Of a DNA stretch of 17,494 bases, positions 7,743 through 16,200 are shown piece after piece (the stretch's first letter is position 1; each line of letters begins with the position of its first letter). Source of the DNA: Caldifarciminota bacterium (lineage in GTDB: Bacteria; Hydrothermota; Hydrothermia; B15-G9; WFZT01); the NCBI GenBank assembly GCA_026986235.1, contig JALSOY010000047.1, positions 1-17,494 on the forward strand, in the 5' to 3' direction. Under the pieces are notes generated by a model. The model saw nothing but the letters and a program-made list of their open reading frames with translations, was not told the origin of the DNA and did no database searches. A program made the translations under genes and the position numbers.

Positions 7743-8306
7743 TCATCTGTGGATTCTTGTAATTTTCAAGGAAAAACCTGACACCGAAAATAACCTATAA
7801 AGCTCCCCTGCAGTAAGGCGCTCGGGATCCGTCAGATGGTAGGTTTTCCCCGTGGACCTATCAAGAGCCGTCAGCTCAACAGTTGCCCTGACGACGAAGT
7901 CAACTGGTACGAGATTGACGGGTGCATCTCCCTTCCCCATGTAAGGTAGCGGAAGAAATTTTTCGAGTGAAGGGAGATTGGCGGCAAATTCCAGAACATT
8001 CCTGGTCCCTTCAACATTCACCCTGTACGCGGGCTCAAAATCCACCGTGAGATCGTAAATGGCAGCAAGGTGGAATAGGTGGGTGATCTCCCTGAACTTT
8101 TCAGGTCCCAGTTTGAGATTTCGTATGGTTATATCCCCCTCAACGATCTCAATCCTGTCTCTGAATGTCATTTTCCCCACCTCGTTCTCTGCCCTCCTGA
8201 CCATTGAAGGTTCTACGAGAAGGTAGATCTTTTCGTAACGAAACTTCCGGTAAAGGGAACTTAAAAGTCTTTTGCCGATGAACCCTGTTAAAAACAGAGC
8301 ACTCAT
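7743..8306 (-). pseudogene. Internally deleted extended SDR, acyl-CoA reductase-like (NAD_binding_4 type)
   Basis: The reading frame is open for 187 codons but the protein looks like a shortened version of a ~350-residue extended SDR. The N-terminus MSALFLTGFIGKRLL resembles the NAD-binding motif TGATGFIG lacking three residues (Ala-Thr-Gly). Residues 50-107 are normal for the family (VEGDI, HLFHLAAIYDL, VNVEGTRNVLEFA). After LEKF (114-117), where an active-site S-T-x-Y-V segment and the YxxxK motif should follow, the sequence jumps to LPLPYMGKGDAPVNLVPVDFVV, which belongs about 100-130 residues later. The C-terminus also ends early. The catalytic Tyr and Lys are therefore absent. A good -10/-35 lies just upstream, so it may still be transcribed. 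Either a decayed gene or an assembly deletion would explain this; a functional small protein cannot be excluded. Confidence 0.72.
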
Positions 8307-8312
8307 GTCTTT

Positions 8313-8340
8313 ATTATAGAGTCATCCACATGATTTTCCA
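8313..8340 (-). promoter_or_regulatory. Putative promoter of the SDR-ALDH-GT9 genes
   Basis: Reading on the minus strand, TGGAAA (8340-8335), a 16-base spacer and a perfect TATAAT (8318-8313) precede the ATG at 8306 by only 6 bases. No Shine-Dalgarno sequence is present, so a leaderless transcript is implied. This would make the SDR, aldehyde dehydrogenase and GT9 genes a separate transcription unit from the sugar-nucleotide operon. Confidence 0.45.
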
Positions 8341-8345
8341 CTCTG

Positions 8346-8600
8346 AAAGGGAGCCCCAAGATCCCCTGGAGAAAGGGGATCATGGTCTCCCACAGTCCCC
8401 CCTGGTGAAGGGCCATTCCTCCTCCCACAATCCCCCTTGGTAAAGGGGGAAACAGGGGGATTGAAAATTAAGCGGTCGGCATCCCCCTTTGTCCCCCTTC
8501 TGTCGAAGGGGGATCGGGGTTTCGAAAATCCCCCTTAGTCCCCCTTCTGAAGAAGGGGGATCATCGTCTCTTAAAATCCCCCGGTGAAAGGGGATTCGTC
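8346..8600. repeat. Cluster of C5/G5 palindromic hairpin repeats
   Basis: The gap of 346 bp (8307-8652) holds no credible gene. It contains at least five clear palindromes built on TCCCCCTT/AAGGGGGA: 8360-8381 (GATCCCC stem), 8431-8450 (8-bp stem, GGTA loop), 8492-8513 and 8539-8560 (9-bp stems, 4-base loops), and 8575-8596 (AATCCCC stem). A weaker one lies near 8395-8413. The part 8453-8525 matches the right half of the MITE-like element at 16614-16814 closely: GGGGGATTGAA, then CATCCCCCTTT, then the main hairpin, then TTTCGAA. At 8521-8526 two modules meet back to back around TTCGAA. This looks like overlapping, decayed copies of that family. No ends with a target duplication were found here. 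The hairpins may also act as 3' ends for the upstream epimerase operon. Confidence 0.85.
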
Positions 8601-8652
8601 CCTTCAAATGAAAGTGAATCATTCGTGGAGGTTGTTGCCTCTGTTTTTGAAC

Positions 8653-9639
8653 CTATATCTCAATCCCCTCGGATATGAGTTTTTTATACCAGTTTATGGT
8701 AATGGTCCTTTCGTCATCAGGGTCCACTTTCCCTTCTACCAGGGCGTTCCATACCTCCCTTGCCCCGTCCTCTGCGCTAAATAAGGGATAAAAGCCAAGT
8801 CTGTCTTTGATTTTCGTGAATTTAACGATGTAGGACCTGTGATCGGGCAGTCCGTACCATTCGTATTTAAATGGAATACCGATGGATTCTGCAATCCTCC
8901 TGGCAAGGTCAAATATCTGGTAGTTCTGCTCATCCGATCCCACATTGAATATCTCCCCGTTGACTCTATCAGCGGGGGCCTCGAGGGCCATGATCATCGC
9001 CCGTGAAGTGTCTTTGACATGTACAAAGGGTCTCCACTGGGTCCCGTCTCTGAGTATGGGGATCTTCCCGTTTTTAAAAAAACCCCTTACCATGCCGTTG
9101 ATTGCAAGGTCGAATCTCATACGGGGGGAGACACCGTAAACGGTTGCCTGTCGCAGAATAACAACCGTAAAGGAGTCGTCGCTGAGTGAAAGGACATCCT
9201 GCTCAACCTTCAAGTTTGCCTTGGCATAGGTGGTGAGGGGGTTGGGTTCAGATCTTTCGTCAACTACATGATTGTGAAACCCATAGATACTGCATGAAGA
9301 CGGTAGAATGTATCTTTTTACTCCCATCGCCTTTGCAAGTGAGGCAATTCTCAACCTTCCGAGGTGGTTTATGGACCATGTCCTGATAGGGTCGAGTTCA
9401 CCCAGCGAGTCGTTCGAAAGGGCAGCGAGGTCAATCACATAGTCTATACCCTTAAGAACTCCTGGGTCTATCCACCTTATGTCTCCTTCGACGATTTTGA
9501 GTTTATTATCTGCCGGGGGGAGGGTATCCCTTCCAAAGAAAAATCTGTCGAGTGCAGTGACTTCGTACCCTTTTTCAAGCAACATGGGTACGAGTACTGA
9601 TCCGATGTATCCACCGGCTCCTGTGACGAGAACCCTCAT
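8653..9639 (-). CDS. NAD-dependent nucleotide-sugar epimerase/dehydratase (extended SDR)
   Basis: The 328-residue protein is an extended SDR acting on a nucleotide-sugar in the cytoplasm. It has the NAD-binding TGAGGYIG (6-13), VEGDI (50-54), LAAL (71-74), the SSCSIYG active-site strand (114-120) and the RQATVYG segment (163-169), with a C-terminal substrate domain containing WRPFVHVKD (around 203-211) and GEIFNVGS (around 229-236). The catalytic Tyr is Y138, but the residue four places on, normally Lys, is Asn142; lysines flank it at 140 and 144. It starts 1 base after the RmlC stop, completing a tightly packed run of nucleotide-sugar genes. The position suggests it stands in for RmlB/RmlD-like or 4-epimerase activity on the dTDP- or NDP-sugar made upstream. 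Exact substrate and reaction are not determined. Confidence 0.88.
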   Translation of the reverse strand: MRVLVTGAGGYIGSVLVPMLLEKGYEVTALDRFFFGRDTLPPADNKLKIVEGDIRWIDPGVLKGIDYVIDLAALSNDSLGELDPIRTWSINHLGRLRIASLAKAMGVKRYILPSSCSIYGFHNHVVDERSEPNPLTTYAKANLKVEQDVLSLSDDSFTVVILRQATVYGVSPRMRFDLAINGMVRGFFKNGKIPILRDGTQWRPFVHVKDTSRAMIMALEAPADRVNGEIFNVGSDEQNYQIFDLARRIAESIGIPFKYEWYGLPDHRSYIVKFTKIKDRLGFYPLFSAEDGAREVWNALVEGKVDPDDERTITINWYKKLISEGIEI

Positions 9640-9640
9640 T

Positions 9641-10180
9641 TTAAAAAATATCCTTTAGATAGGGTGCATTCCTGTCTTTCTCTGACAGTATGGGGTTTTC
9701 AATGGGCCATGAAATGCCTATATCAGGATCGTTCCACCTGATGGCACGGTCGTGCTCCCTTGAGTAAAAGCGTGTCACTTTGTAAACAACGATAACATCG
9801 TCAACGAGGGCCTGGAAGCCGTGGGCGAATCCTTCGGGCACAAAGATCTGCTTGTGGTTTTGCTCGTTAAGATTTACTCCCACCCACTTCCCGAAAGTGG
9901 GACTTTCCGGCCTTATGTCAACGATAACATCAAAAATTGCACCCTTCACGCATCTTACGAGTTTCGCCTGGGACATAGGAGATTCCTGATAGTGTAACCC
10001 CCTTATTGTGCCCGCTCTGAGAGTTCTCGACTCGTTGTCCTGAACGAACTCAACATCGAGACCGATTCTTTCGAAATCCCTTTTATTGTAACTTTCCATG
10101 AAATACCCTCTGTGATCGTGATAAACGGAGGGTACCAGGACGAAGGCTCCGCTAAGGGGTAAGTCGATTCTCAAAAACAT
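9641..10180 (-). CDS. rfbC: dTDP-4-dehydrorhamnose 3,5-epimerase
   Basis: RmlC/RfbC family cupin, 179 residues from the chosen start, a normal length. It isomerises dTDP-4-keto-6-deoxyglucose to the L-lyxo form in dTDP-L-rhamnose and related deoxysugar synthesis. Family landmarks are all present: HDHRGYF (21-27), QDNES (47-51), GTIRGLHYQ (58-66) with catalytic H63, QAKLVRCVKG (71-80), FVPEGFAHGF (113-122), a YKVTRFY segment (133-139) with the expected Tyr, and D169 near LSEKDRNAPYL that would pair with H63. A TTG six bases further upstream is in frame, but the ATG at 10180 has GGAG 8 bases before it, so I chose the ATG. It starts 3 bases beyond the stop of the thymidylyltransferase gene and is followed after 1 base by the epimerase. 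Confidence 0.94.
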   Translation of the reverse strand: MFLRIDLPLSGAFVLVPSVYHDHRGYFMESYNKRDFERIGLDVEFVQDNESRTLRAGTIRGLHYQESPMSQAKLVRCVKGAIFDVIVDIRPESPTFGKWVGVNLNEQNHKQIFVPEGFAHGFQALVDDVIVVYKVTRFYSREHDRAIRWNDPDIGISWPIENPILSEKDRNAPYLKDIF

Positions 10181-10182
10181 GA

Positions 10183-11244
10183 TCAAAACTCCACCACCGA
10201 GTCATCTCCAACGAAAAGCCTGATTCTTCTATCATTCTTTCCCGAAATCCTCGATCTTTTCCCTATTATCGAACTATCGAGGCCGCGGGTATCCCTGATC
10301 TCCGCACCATCAAGAACAACGGAGAACTGGAGCTCTGAGTTTTCGATGTGAGAGAAGTTTCCTATGCTGGTGTAAGGGCCGACAAAAGAGTTCTTTACAA
10401 CCGCGCCACTACCTACTACAGCCGGCCCTCTGACTTCAGAATTCTCAATCAAAGCTCCTTTCTCGACCTTAACCCTTCCTGAAATGATGGATCTTTCATC
10501 GATTTTACCCTGGATATCTCTTTTTATCCATTCATCCAGGACCACCCTGTTGGCCTCGAGGATGTCATCCTTTTTGCCCGTATCAAGCCACCAGGTATCA
10601 AGATACTCGGCGATAACTCTTTTACCTGAGTCCACGAGTCCCTGAATGGCCTCGGTTATCTCGAGTTCTCCACGCCAGGAAGGTTTCAGTCTGTCAATCT
10701 CCTCAAAGATCACAGGGGAAAAGAAGTAAACCCCAACGAGGGCAAAGCTGGATGGCGGGAACTTGGGTTTTTCCACGAGTCTCGTCACATTCCCCTCTTC
10801 GTCAAATGTCACAACTCCAAAATGCCGGGGCTCATCCACCTCCTTTACCAGAATAAGTGCGTCAGGACGGTCTTTTTCAAATTTTTCTTTGAACTTCTTG
10901 ATGCCGGATCCGATTAGGTTGTCTCCGAGGTAGAGGACAAATGGATCCTCTCCTATGAAATCCCTTGAAATGCCCGCTGCGTGTGCTATACCGAGGGGGG
11001 CTTCCTGAAGGATAAAGGTGAACCTCACCTCCCGGGTTTTATACATCTCCACCGCCCTTTTTACCTCATCCCCTGTCTCAGGGGAAATCACGATACCCAC
11101 ATCCCTGATCCCTGCTTCAACCACATTATCGATCACATAGTAAAGTATGGGCCTGTTGGCAACGGGCACGAGCTGCTTTGCCGTACTGTAGGTAACTGGT
11201 CTGAGCCTTGTTCCCTTTCCTCCTGATAAAATCAGGGCCTTCAT
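10183..11244 (-). CDS. Glucose-1-phosphate thymidylyltransferase, long (beta-helix) form
   Basis: The 353-residue enzyme activates glucose-1-phosphate with dTTP to make dTDP-glucose, the first step of dTDP-deoxysugar synthesis. The N-terminal nucleotidyltransferase domain has LSGGKGTRLRPVTYSTAKQL (6-25) with the pyrophosphorylase signature, the Q80/G85 substrate region, LGDN with metal-binding D108, and EKP (158-160). Residues from about 250 form a left-handed beta-helix-type tail (IISGRVKVEKGALIENSEV and following), the mark of the long RmlA/StrD-type subfamily, which differs from the ~290-residue RmlA. Its ATG overlaps the stop of the preceding nucleotidyltransferase gene by ATGA, so the two are translationally coupled. 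RmlC follows immediately, supporting a dTDP-sugar role. The long subgroup also serves in antibiotic and glycan deoxysugar pathways, so the final sugar is uncertain. Confidence 0.92.
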   Translation of the reverse strand: MKALILSGGKGTRLRPVTYSTAKQLVPVANRPILYYVIDNVVEAGIRDVGIVISPETGDEVKRAVEMYKTREVRFTFILQEAPLGIAHAAGISRDFIGEDPFVLYLGDNLIGSGIKKFKEKFEKDRPDALILVKEVDEPRHFGVVTFDEEGNVTRLVEKPKFPPSSFALVGVYFFSPVIFEEIDRLKPSWRGELEITEAIQGLVDSGKRVIAEYLDTWWLDTGKKDDILEANRVVLDEWIKRDIQGKIDERSIISGRVKVEKGALIENSEVRGPAVVGSGAVVKNSFVGPYTSIGNFSHIENSELQFSVVLDGAEIRDTRGLDSSIIGKRSRISGKNDRRIRLFVGDDSVVEF

Positions 11245-11951
11245 TTCAAAAGTGAGTCCTTTCTGTTTTCAAACTCAAACTGCGCCCTTCTCATGTCATC
11301 TTCTCTTCCAATGTCGAGCCAGAATCCATCATAAAGGTAGGCTGAAACCTTTTCTCCTCTCTCTATGAGATTTTTCACAAGGTCCGGGAAATCGTACCTC
11401 TGGCCTTCAGGAATGTAGTTGATTATAGAAGGCTCAAATATGTAAACCCCCATTGAAACCCAGAAGTCGAATCTCGGTTTTTCCCGATAGTTTACAATCA
11501 CATTACCAGAAAGCTCCGCCACACCGAAGTCTATGTTCACCTCCCGTTTTTTCACGCCAACCGTTATAACGCCTCCCGAACTTATGTGAAAATCCATAAA
11601 TTCTTTAAAATCAAGGTCGGTAAGCACATCACCGTTCATCACGAGAAAAGGGGCATCATCCAGTTTCTCCTCTATGAGTTTCAGTGGACCCACTGTACCC
11701 AGTGGATGGGGTTCAAAAACATAGTCAATTTTCATTCCCAGCTTTTCCCCTTTACCGAAATACGCCTGAATGAGCTCTGCGAGGTGACCCACGGCAAGGA
11801 TTACTTCGTTGAATCCGTAGTATTTTAGCTGTCTCAGGATTATTTCAAGGATGGGATACTCCCCGACGGGCATGAGGGGTTTGGGTAACAGAGTAGTGTA
11901 AGGCTCAAGCCTTTTACCTTTTCCGCCTGCGAGAATGACGACCTTCATCAT
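11241..11951 (-). CDS. Sugar-1-phosphate nucleotidyltransferase (NTP_transferase family)
   Basis: The 236-residue protein is a single nucleotidyltransferase domain without the beta-helix tail. It shows VVILAGGKGKRLEPYTTLLP (4-23) with the GGxGxRLxPxT signature, PKPLMPVGEYPI (23-34), a substrate loop around EPHPLGTVGPL, and MNGDVLTD with the metal-binding Asp. These features fit mannose-1-phosphate guanylyltransferase-like or glucose-1-phosphate nucleotidyltransferase proteins (RfbF/HddC/Cugp relatives); the nucleotide and sugar cannot be assigned. It overlaps the nicotinate phosphoribosyltransferase stop by ATGA (two in-frame ATGs, 11951 and 11948) and its own TGA overlaps the next ATG the same way. 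Two adjacent nucleotidyltransferases suggest the operon supplies two different activated sugars. Confidence 0.88.
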   Translation of the reverse strand: MMKVVILAGGKGKRLEPYTTLLPKPLMPVGEYPILEIILRQLKYYGFNEVILAVGHLAELIQAYFGKGEKLGMKIDYVFEPHPLGTVGPLKLIEEKLDDAPFLVMNGDVLTDLDFKEFMDFHISSGGVITVGVKKREVNIDFGVAELSGNVIVNYREKPRFDFWVSMGVYIFEPSIINYIPEGQRYDFPDLVKNLIERGEKVSAYLYDGFWLDIGREDDMRRAQFEFENRKDSLLK

Positions 11952-13147
11952 ACAGGATCTTCTTCGATAACAGAAATTCGGTTTAACTGTTCAAGAACAT
12001 AGTTTCTGATGGAGTCAACATCGGGAAGATCGATTGTGAGCTTACCCTTTTCCAGAATCTTTCTGTGCATTAGCTCAAGCTCACCACCACAGACCGGGCA
12101 TCTGTCGGGTGGCTCTTCACCGTGTTTGACATTCACAAAGGTAAAACAGTCCCTGCACCTGTAGGTATCCTTTCTACCGCCAAATTTTCCCCTTTTCGCA
12201 GTGGGTTTACCATCGATTTCAACGATATCCATGGCAAAGTCAACTGTGGGGGCATTGGAAATAGAAGTGCCAACACCAAACCCTGAGGCACCTGCCGCCT
12301 TCAACTCCGGGATGGTTTTCTCATCGAGACCCCCTGAAACGAAAATGCCTACATTTCTGTATCCTCTGATGTCAAGTTCCCATCTGACTTCTCTTATGAT
12401 AGCCGGGAAATTACCCCGCCTCGATCCCGGAGTATCCAGCCTGACGGCGTTAAGATTCCTGAAAATCTCTGCAGCCTTAACAGCTTCAAATTTTTCGTCA
12501 CCGAATGTGTCAATGAGTGCAATTCTTGGGACTTCCGGCGGCATGAGCTCGTCGTATGCCCTCCAGGCCTCGTCTTCTCCCATGGTTATCATGAGGGCAT
12601 GGGGCATTGTCCCCTTTGGAGGCTGGCCTATCGTCTGGGCACCAATAATGCTCGATACGCCATCACATCCTCCAATGTAAGCGGCTCTGTCTATCATGGG
12701 AGCAAGTGCGGGATGCATCCTGCGAATACCAAAGGAAAGGACAAGTGAGTCACCTGCAGCAATTCTTACCCGTGCTGACTTCGTCATCACACCTGTCGTC
12801 TGACACAAAAATCCCAGAACGGGAGTCTCATACACGGCATATTCCACATAGTCGCCCACTATGTACATAACCGGGACGAGTACTCCGTTAACATCCCTTG
12901 ACCTGAAAAGTGTGCCCTCAGGGAAGGCGTAAAGGTCCACTTTCTTCCCTTCGAGAAGTTCCACCGCCTCCTCAAGCCCCCCGAATATGGCCCACCTGTA
13001 TCCATCGGGTAAACCTGAAACAGTAAACTCTGCCACCGAAACATTGTGGATGTTCTTCTCTCTTAAAATCCTTTCTGTTCTCGTAAAATAAACATCAGTC
13101 GTGCGTCCACTTTTGATGTCATCCTCACTGGCCATGAAAAATCCCAT
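11948..13147 (-). CDS. Nicotinate phosphoribosyltransferase, archaeal-type with zinc ribbon
   Basis: The 399-residue cytoplasmic enzyme makes nicotinate mononucleotide from nicotinate and PRPP (NAD salvage). Visible landmarks are the N-terminal TTDVYF (16-21), IRRMHPALAP (141-150), GTMPHALMI (179-187), LIDTFGDE (211-218), LDTPGSRRGN (237-246), SGGLDE (271-276) and GFGVGT (289-294), the phosphate-binding end of the type II PRTase barrel. Residues C331, C334, C350 and C353 form a C-x2-C...C-x2-C zinc ribbon, a feature known from the Thermoplasma-type archaeal enzyme and some bacteria. The ATG at 13147 is chosen over an internal ATG four codons later because GGAGG lies 6 bases before it. It is the first gene of the minus-strand sugar-nucleotide operon and overlaps the next gene by ATGA; the metabolic link is not obvious. 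Confidence 0.93.
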   Translation of the reverse strand: MGFFMASEDDIKSGRTTDVYFTRTERILREKNIHNVSVAEFTVSGLPDGYRWAIFGGLEEAVELLEGKKVDLYAFPEGTLFRSRDVNGVLVPVMYIVGDYVEYAVYETPVLGFLCQTTGVMTKSARVRIAAGDSLVLSFGIRRMHPALAPMIDRAAYIGGCDGVSSIIGAQTIGQPPKGTMPHALMITMGEDEAWRAYDELMPPEVPRIALIDTFGDEKFEAVKAAEIFRNLNAVRLDTPGSRRGNFPAIIREVRWELDIRGYRNVGIFVSGGLDEKTIPELKAAGASGFGVGTSISNAPTVDFAMDIVEIDGKPTAKRGKFGGRKDTYRCRDCFTFVNVKHGEEPPDRCPVCGGELELMHRKILEKGKLTIDLPDVDSIRNYVLEQLNRISVIEEDPV

Positions 13148-13153
13148 TTCTCT

Positions 13154-13158
13154 CCTCC
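13154..13158 (-). promoter_or_regulatory. Strong Shine-Dalgarno site of the nicotinate phosphoribosyltransferase gene
   Basis: GGAGG, read on the minus strand, lies 6 bases before the ATG at 13147 and fixes that start. It contrasts with several genes here that have no Shine-Dalgarno sequence. Confidence 0.75.
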
Positions 13159-13177
13159 CTTATCTGTATACTGGAGT

Positions 13178-13206
13178 ATTTTATTGCATAATACGGTGAT
13201 TGTTAA
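13178..13206 (-). promoter_or_regulatory. Putative sigma70-type promoter of the sugar-nucleotide operon
   Basis: On the minus strand TTAACA (13206-13201) and TAAAAT (13183-13178) are separated by exactly 17 bases, each one mismatch from consensus. Transcription would start near 13171, giving a leader of about 24 bases that includes the GGAGG. It lies in the 151-bp gap shared with the divergent C25 protease gene; no equally good promoter was seen for the latter (the best is a weak TTGTGT/TAAGAT pair at 13251-13279). Confidence 0.55.
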
Positions 13207-13284
13207 CCGGCACTTGAAGATAAAAATACTTTATCTGAAGAAGTCGAAAGTTGTGTTTACCGGATGGAGTCTTTAAGATTTTAA

Positions 13285-13292
13285 AAAGGAGG
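13285..13292 (+). promoter_or_regulatory. Shine-Dalgarno site that decides the C25 protease start
   Basis: AAAGGAGG lies 6 bases before the ATG at 13299. It shows that translation starts there, directly at the signal peptide, and not at the in-frame TTG at 13251. Confidence 0.8.
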
Positions 13293-13298
13293 ATATCG

Positions 13299-16200
13299 AT
13301 GATTCCGTTAATAGCAATACTTTTGAGTTTTTCCGTACACATTGAGGGACCCCATTATGAGCTCAAAGGAAGTGAGATAAAAATCGTCGATAAAGGATAC
13401 AGCTTACCGTCAGGGTCAGGCGTGCCTGCCATTCCTCAAAAAACCTACTTCTTTGCCGTACCATCAGGGATGAAGGTCACTCGAATGGAAATAAAATCGA
13501 TCCGGACGGTAAAGCCAGGCGGTAAGTTTGAAATACCACCTGTCCCATCTCCGGCAATTCTTGACATTCCAGGAATTAAATTTGAGGCAAAGCCTCCACG
13601 AAAAGATCCACAAATTTACGGATCCAGCAGATTTTACCCTGATAGCTTCGTTAACTTTGATGGATTCCACACCCTTCTGGGGGCAGGTGTTGCATCTGTC
13701 ACAGTCGTTCCTTACAGGTACAACCCTGTCTCAGGAGAAATTGAGATTCTCAGGTCCGTTGACATTGAGTTTGAAACAGTACCGGACAAACGAAGCGTTA
13801 AAAAAACCCGGTGGGGCAGGGATTTTGTTCACTCGGTAGTCCGCGGGCTGGTGGAGAATCCCGAAGATGTGCATCAGGACTTTGTTCCCATCAATCAGGG
13901 CATGGATTACCTCATCGTTACTCCCTCGAGGTTTGCAGATGTTTTTGATTCCCTTGCGAGGTGGTATCGGAGATTCGGTATAAGAACGACTATCAGGACG
14001 ACAGAGTGGATCACAACCCATTATGCAGGTCGTGACCTTGCGGAGAAAGTCCGGAACTACGCAAGGATATGCTATCAGGACTCAGGTCTCACCGCCCTGC
14101 TTCTTGGGGGAGATGTCGAATATGTCCCCGCGAGGGTGGCATACGCTATGACATGTGAAGCGGGCTTCGTCTCCGATGAAGACAGTATAAGGGCAGATCT
14201 TTACTTTTCTGATCTCGATGGCTCGTGGGATGAAAACGGAAACGGCACATTTGGAGAGACAGCTGACTCCATTGATCTTTATCCGGACATCATCGTGGGT
14301 AGAGCACCCGTGAGAAATACCCGGGAGGTTCAAACCTTCATAAGAAAGGTCATTGCTTACGAAGCTCCCTATTTCAGAGATTACCAGAACAGGGCACTCT
14401 TTTTTGCAGAAGTTCTCTGGCATGACCCCTTTACAGATGCAAGCATAGGGAAGGAGATGATTGACTCCCTCTATGTGCCCGGACACATTTACATTACAAA
14501 ACTATACGAAACGAGGGGTAATGAAAGCTCATCCAGCGTGGCATCCGCCATAAACAGTGGAGTTAACTTCCTTAACCATGACGGGCACGGATGGTACAAT
14601 GTCATGGGCACAGGAGCAGACTACATGGGGATATCAGATGTACAGGGGCTGAGTAACGGCCTCAGATGCGGAATTCTTTTTTCCATAGGCTGCTGGGTTG
14701 GCGCCTTTGACAGAGATGCGATCTCAGAGTACTTTATCAGGAACGAAAACGGTGGAGGGGTGGCTTTTATAGGAAACTCAAGATACGGATGGGGTTCTCC
14801 GGGAAATCCCGGGTATGGCTACTCTGACCGGTTTGACAGTGAATTCTACGGCACCATATTTGAGAGAAATGTCCCCTATCTTGGCGCTGCTCTCGCCCTG
14901 GACAAGGTGCTTTTCATCCCCTACTCACGGGACGAGAATGTTTATAGATGGCATCAGTACCAGCTCAATCTCCTTGGAGACCCTCTCATGCCAGTCTGGA
15001 AAAATGTTCCGCAGGATCTGAGGGTAACAGCACCCGATACAGTAGTTGCAGGCTCAAATTTCAGGATTTCAACCTTTAGCGCTGACTCAGGCCGGGCAAC
15101 CATCACACAGGGAAATGACATCCTGGATGTGGTCAAATTCTGGGGAAGTGCCTTATTGCATGTCCCATCAGGTGTTACAGGCGAGATCGTGCTCGGAGTC
15201 TATGTTCCGGGCCATGTGAGACTTTTAAAAAACATCTCAGTGATACATCATGGAGCCTTTCCTGGAATTGATACCGTCCTGGTGCGGGATAGCTCACTCT
15301 ACGCAGACTCAATTGTAAGTCCGGGGGAAACGGGAATTCTTAAACTCGTGTTCAAAAACTCTGGAAACGATACCTCAGAACCGACTGGTGTCCACATTGA
15401 TGAAATTACCGGGATACTCGATCTCCATCCAGACTCGTTTGTGATTTCAGGGCTTTCACCTGAAGAGGAGGAAACCGTCGCGATCTTCTACAGTGCTTCT
15501 CACGACACGGGACACGCAGTCCTCAGGGTCTCGATTGCAGGGGATTCAACCTCGTGGATCCTCCCGGTAATGCGCCCATACTTAATGGGTCGGACATCAC
15601 TTATCTCAGGGACTTTAAACCCGGGGGACTCGGGAGAGATTGAAATCTGGATAAAAAACGAAACAGTGGCACCTGCGAGGGATGTTACCGTCATGCTGAG
15701 TTCTGGAACACCCGGTGTTTATGTTCAGGACACTGTTTACTTCCCGGAAATAGCTGCCCGGGATTCCTCCGTCTGCACGGTCTCCGTCTATGTTGATCCC
15801 TCCATCATACCGGGTAGCACCTACGAGATTGGTGTGGAATACTCTGTTTCTGGTTATACCGGGAATTTCACTTTACAGGGTATAGTGGGTGTATCGGCCT
15901 ATAGACAGGATTTCGAGGGGAATCTGAACGGATGGCGCTTGGGCTCAAGATGGCTCGTCGGTGAGAGAAGGGCACACAGCGGGACAAAGTCTCTTTACTG
16001 TGGAACACCGGGTAGCTGGAGGTATGGAAACAACTGGAATTCTTCCATTGAGTCCCCTGAAATAGTGGTATCATTTAACCCGACCCTGAGCTTCTGGCTA
16101 TGGTATGAAGTGGCAACCTATGGATCGGACGGCATCTATGTGGAGATCGTACACGGAAACGAAACCGATACCATAGACTTCATCGGCTCAGGCGGCGCAC

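Noticed and set aside
8346..8600. CRISPR array
   Set aside because: The repeats are palindromic, uneven in spacing (about 35-60 bases) and degenerate, without unique spacers of constant length or cas genes.
8380..8622. An 80-codon open frame on the minus strand through the hairpin cluster
   Set aside because: Its translation is only the repeat read through (Gly/Pro/Arg-rich, with repeated motifs), and it has no plausible start signal or domain.
10181..10186. TTG start two codons upstream for the RmlC epimerase
   Set aside because: The GGAG is only 2 bases from it, while it is 8 bases from the ATG at 10180.
12201..12680. A 159-codon plus-strand frame opposite nicotinate phosphoribosyltransferase
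   Set aside because: It is the mirror frame of a conserved enzyme, with Ser/Pro-rich composition typical of antisense reading.
13251..13298. TTG start 16 codons upstream for the C25 protease
   Set aside because: A strong AAAGGAGG precedes the ATG at 13299 and the signal peptide starts exactly there; the extra residues would put a basic stretch before it without benefit.
14082..14486. A 134-codon minus-strand frame opposite the C25 protease
   Set aside because: It lies over the catalytic domain of a clear gene, with no start signal or family features.
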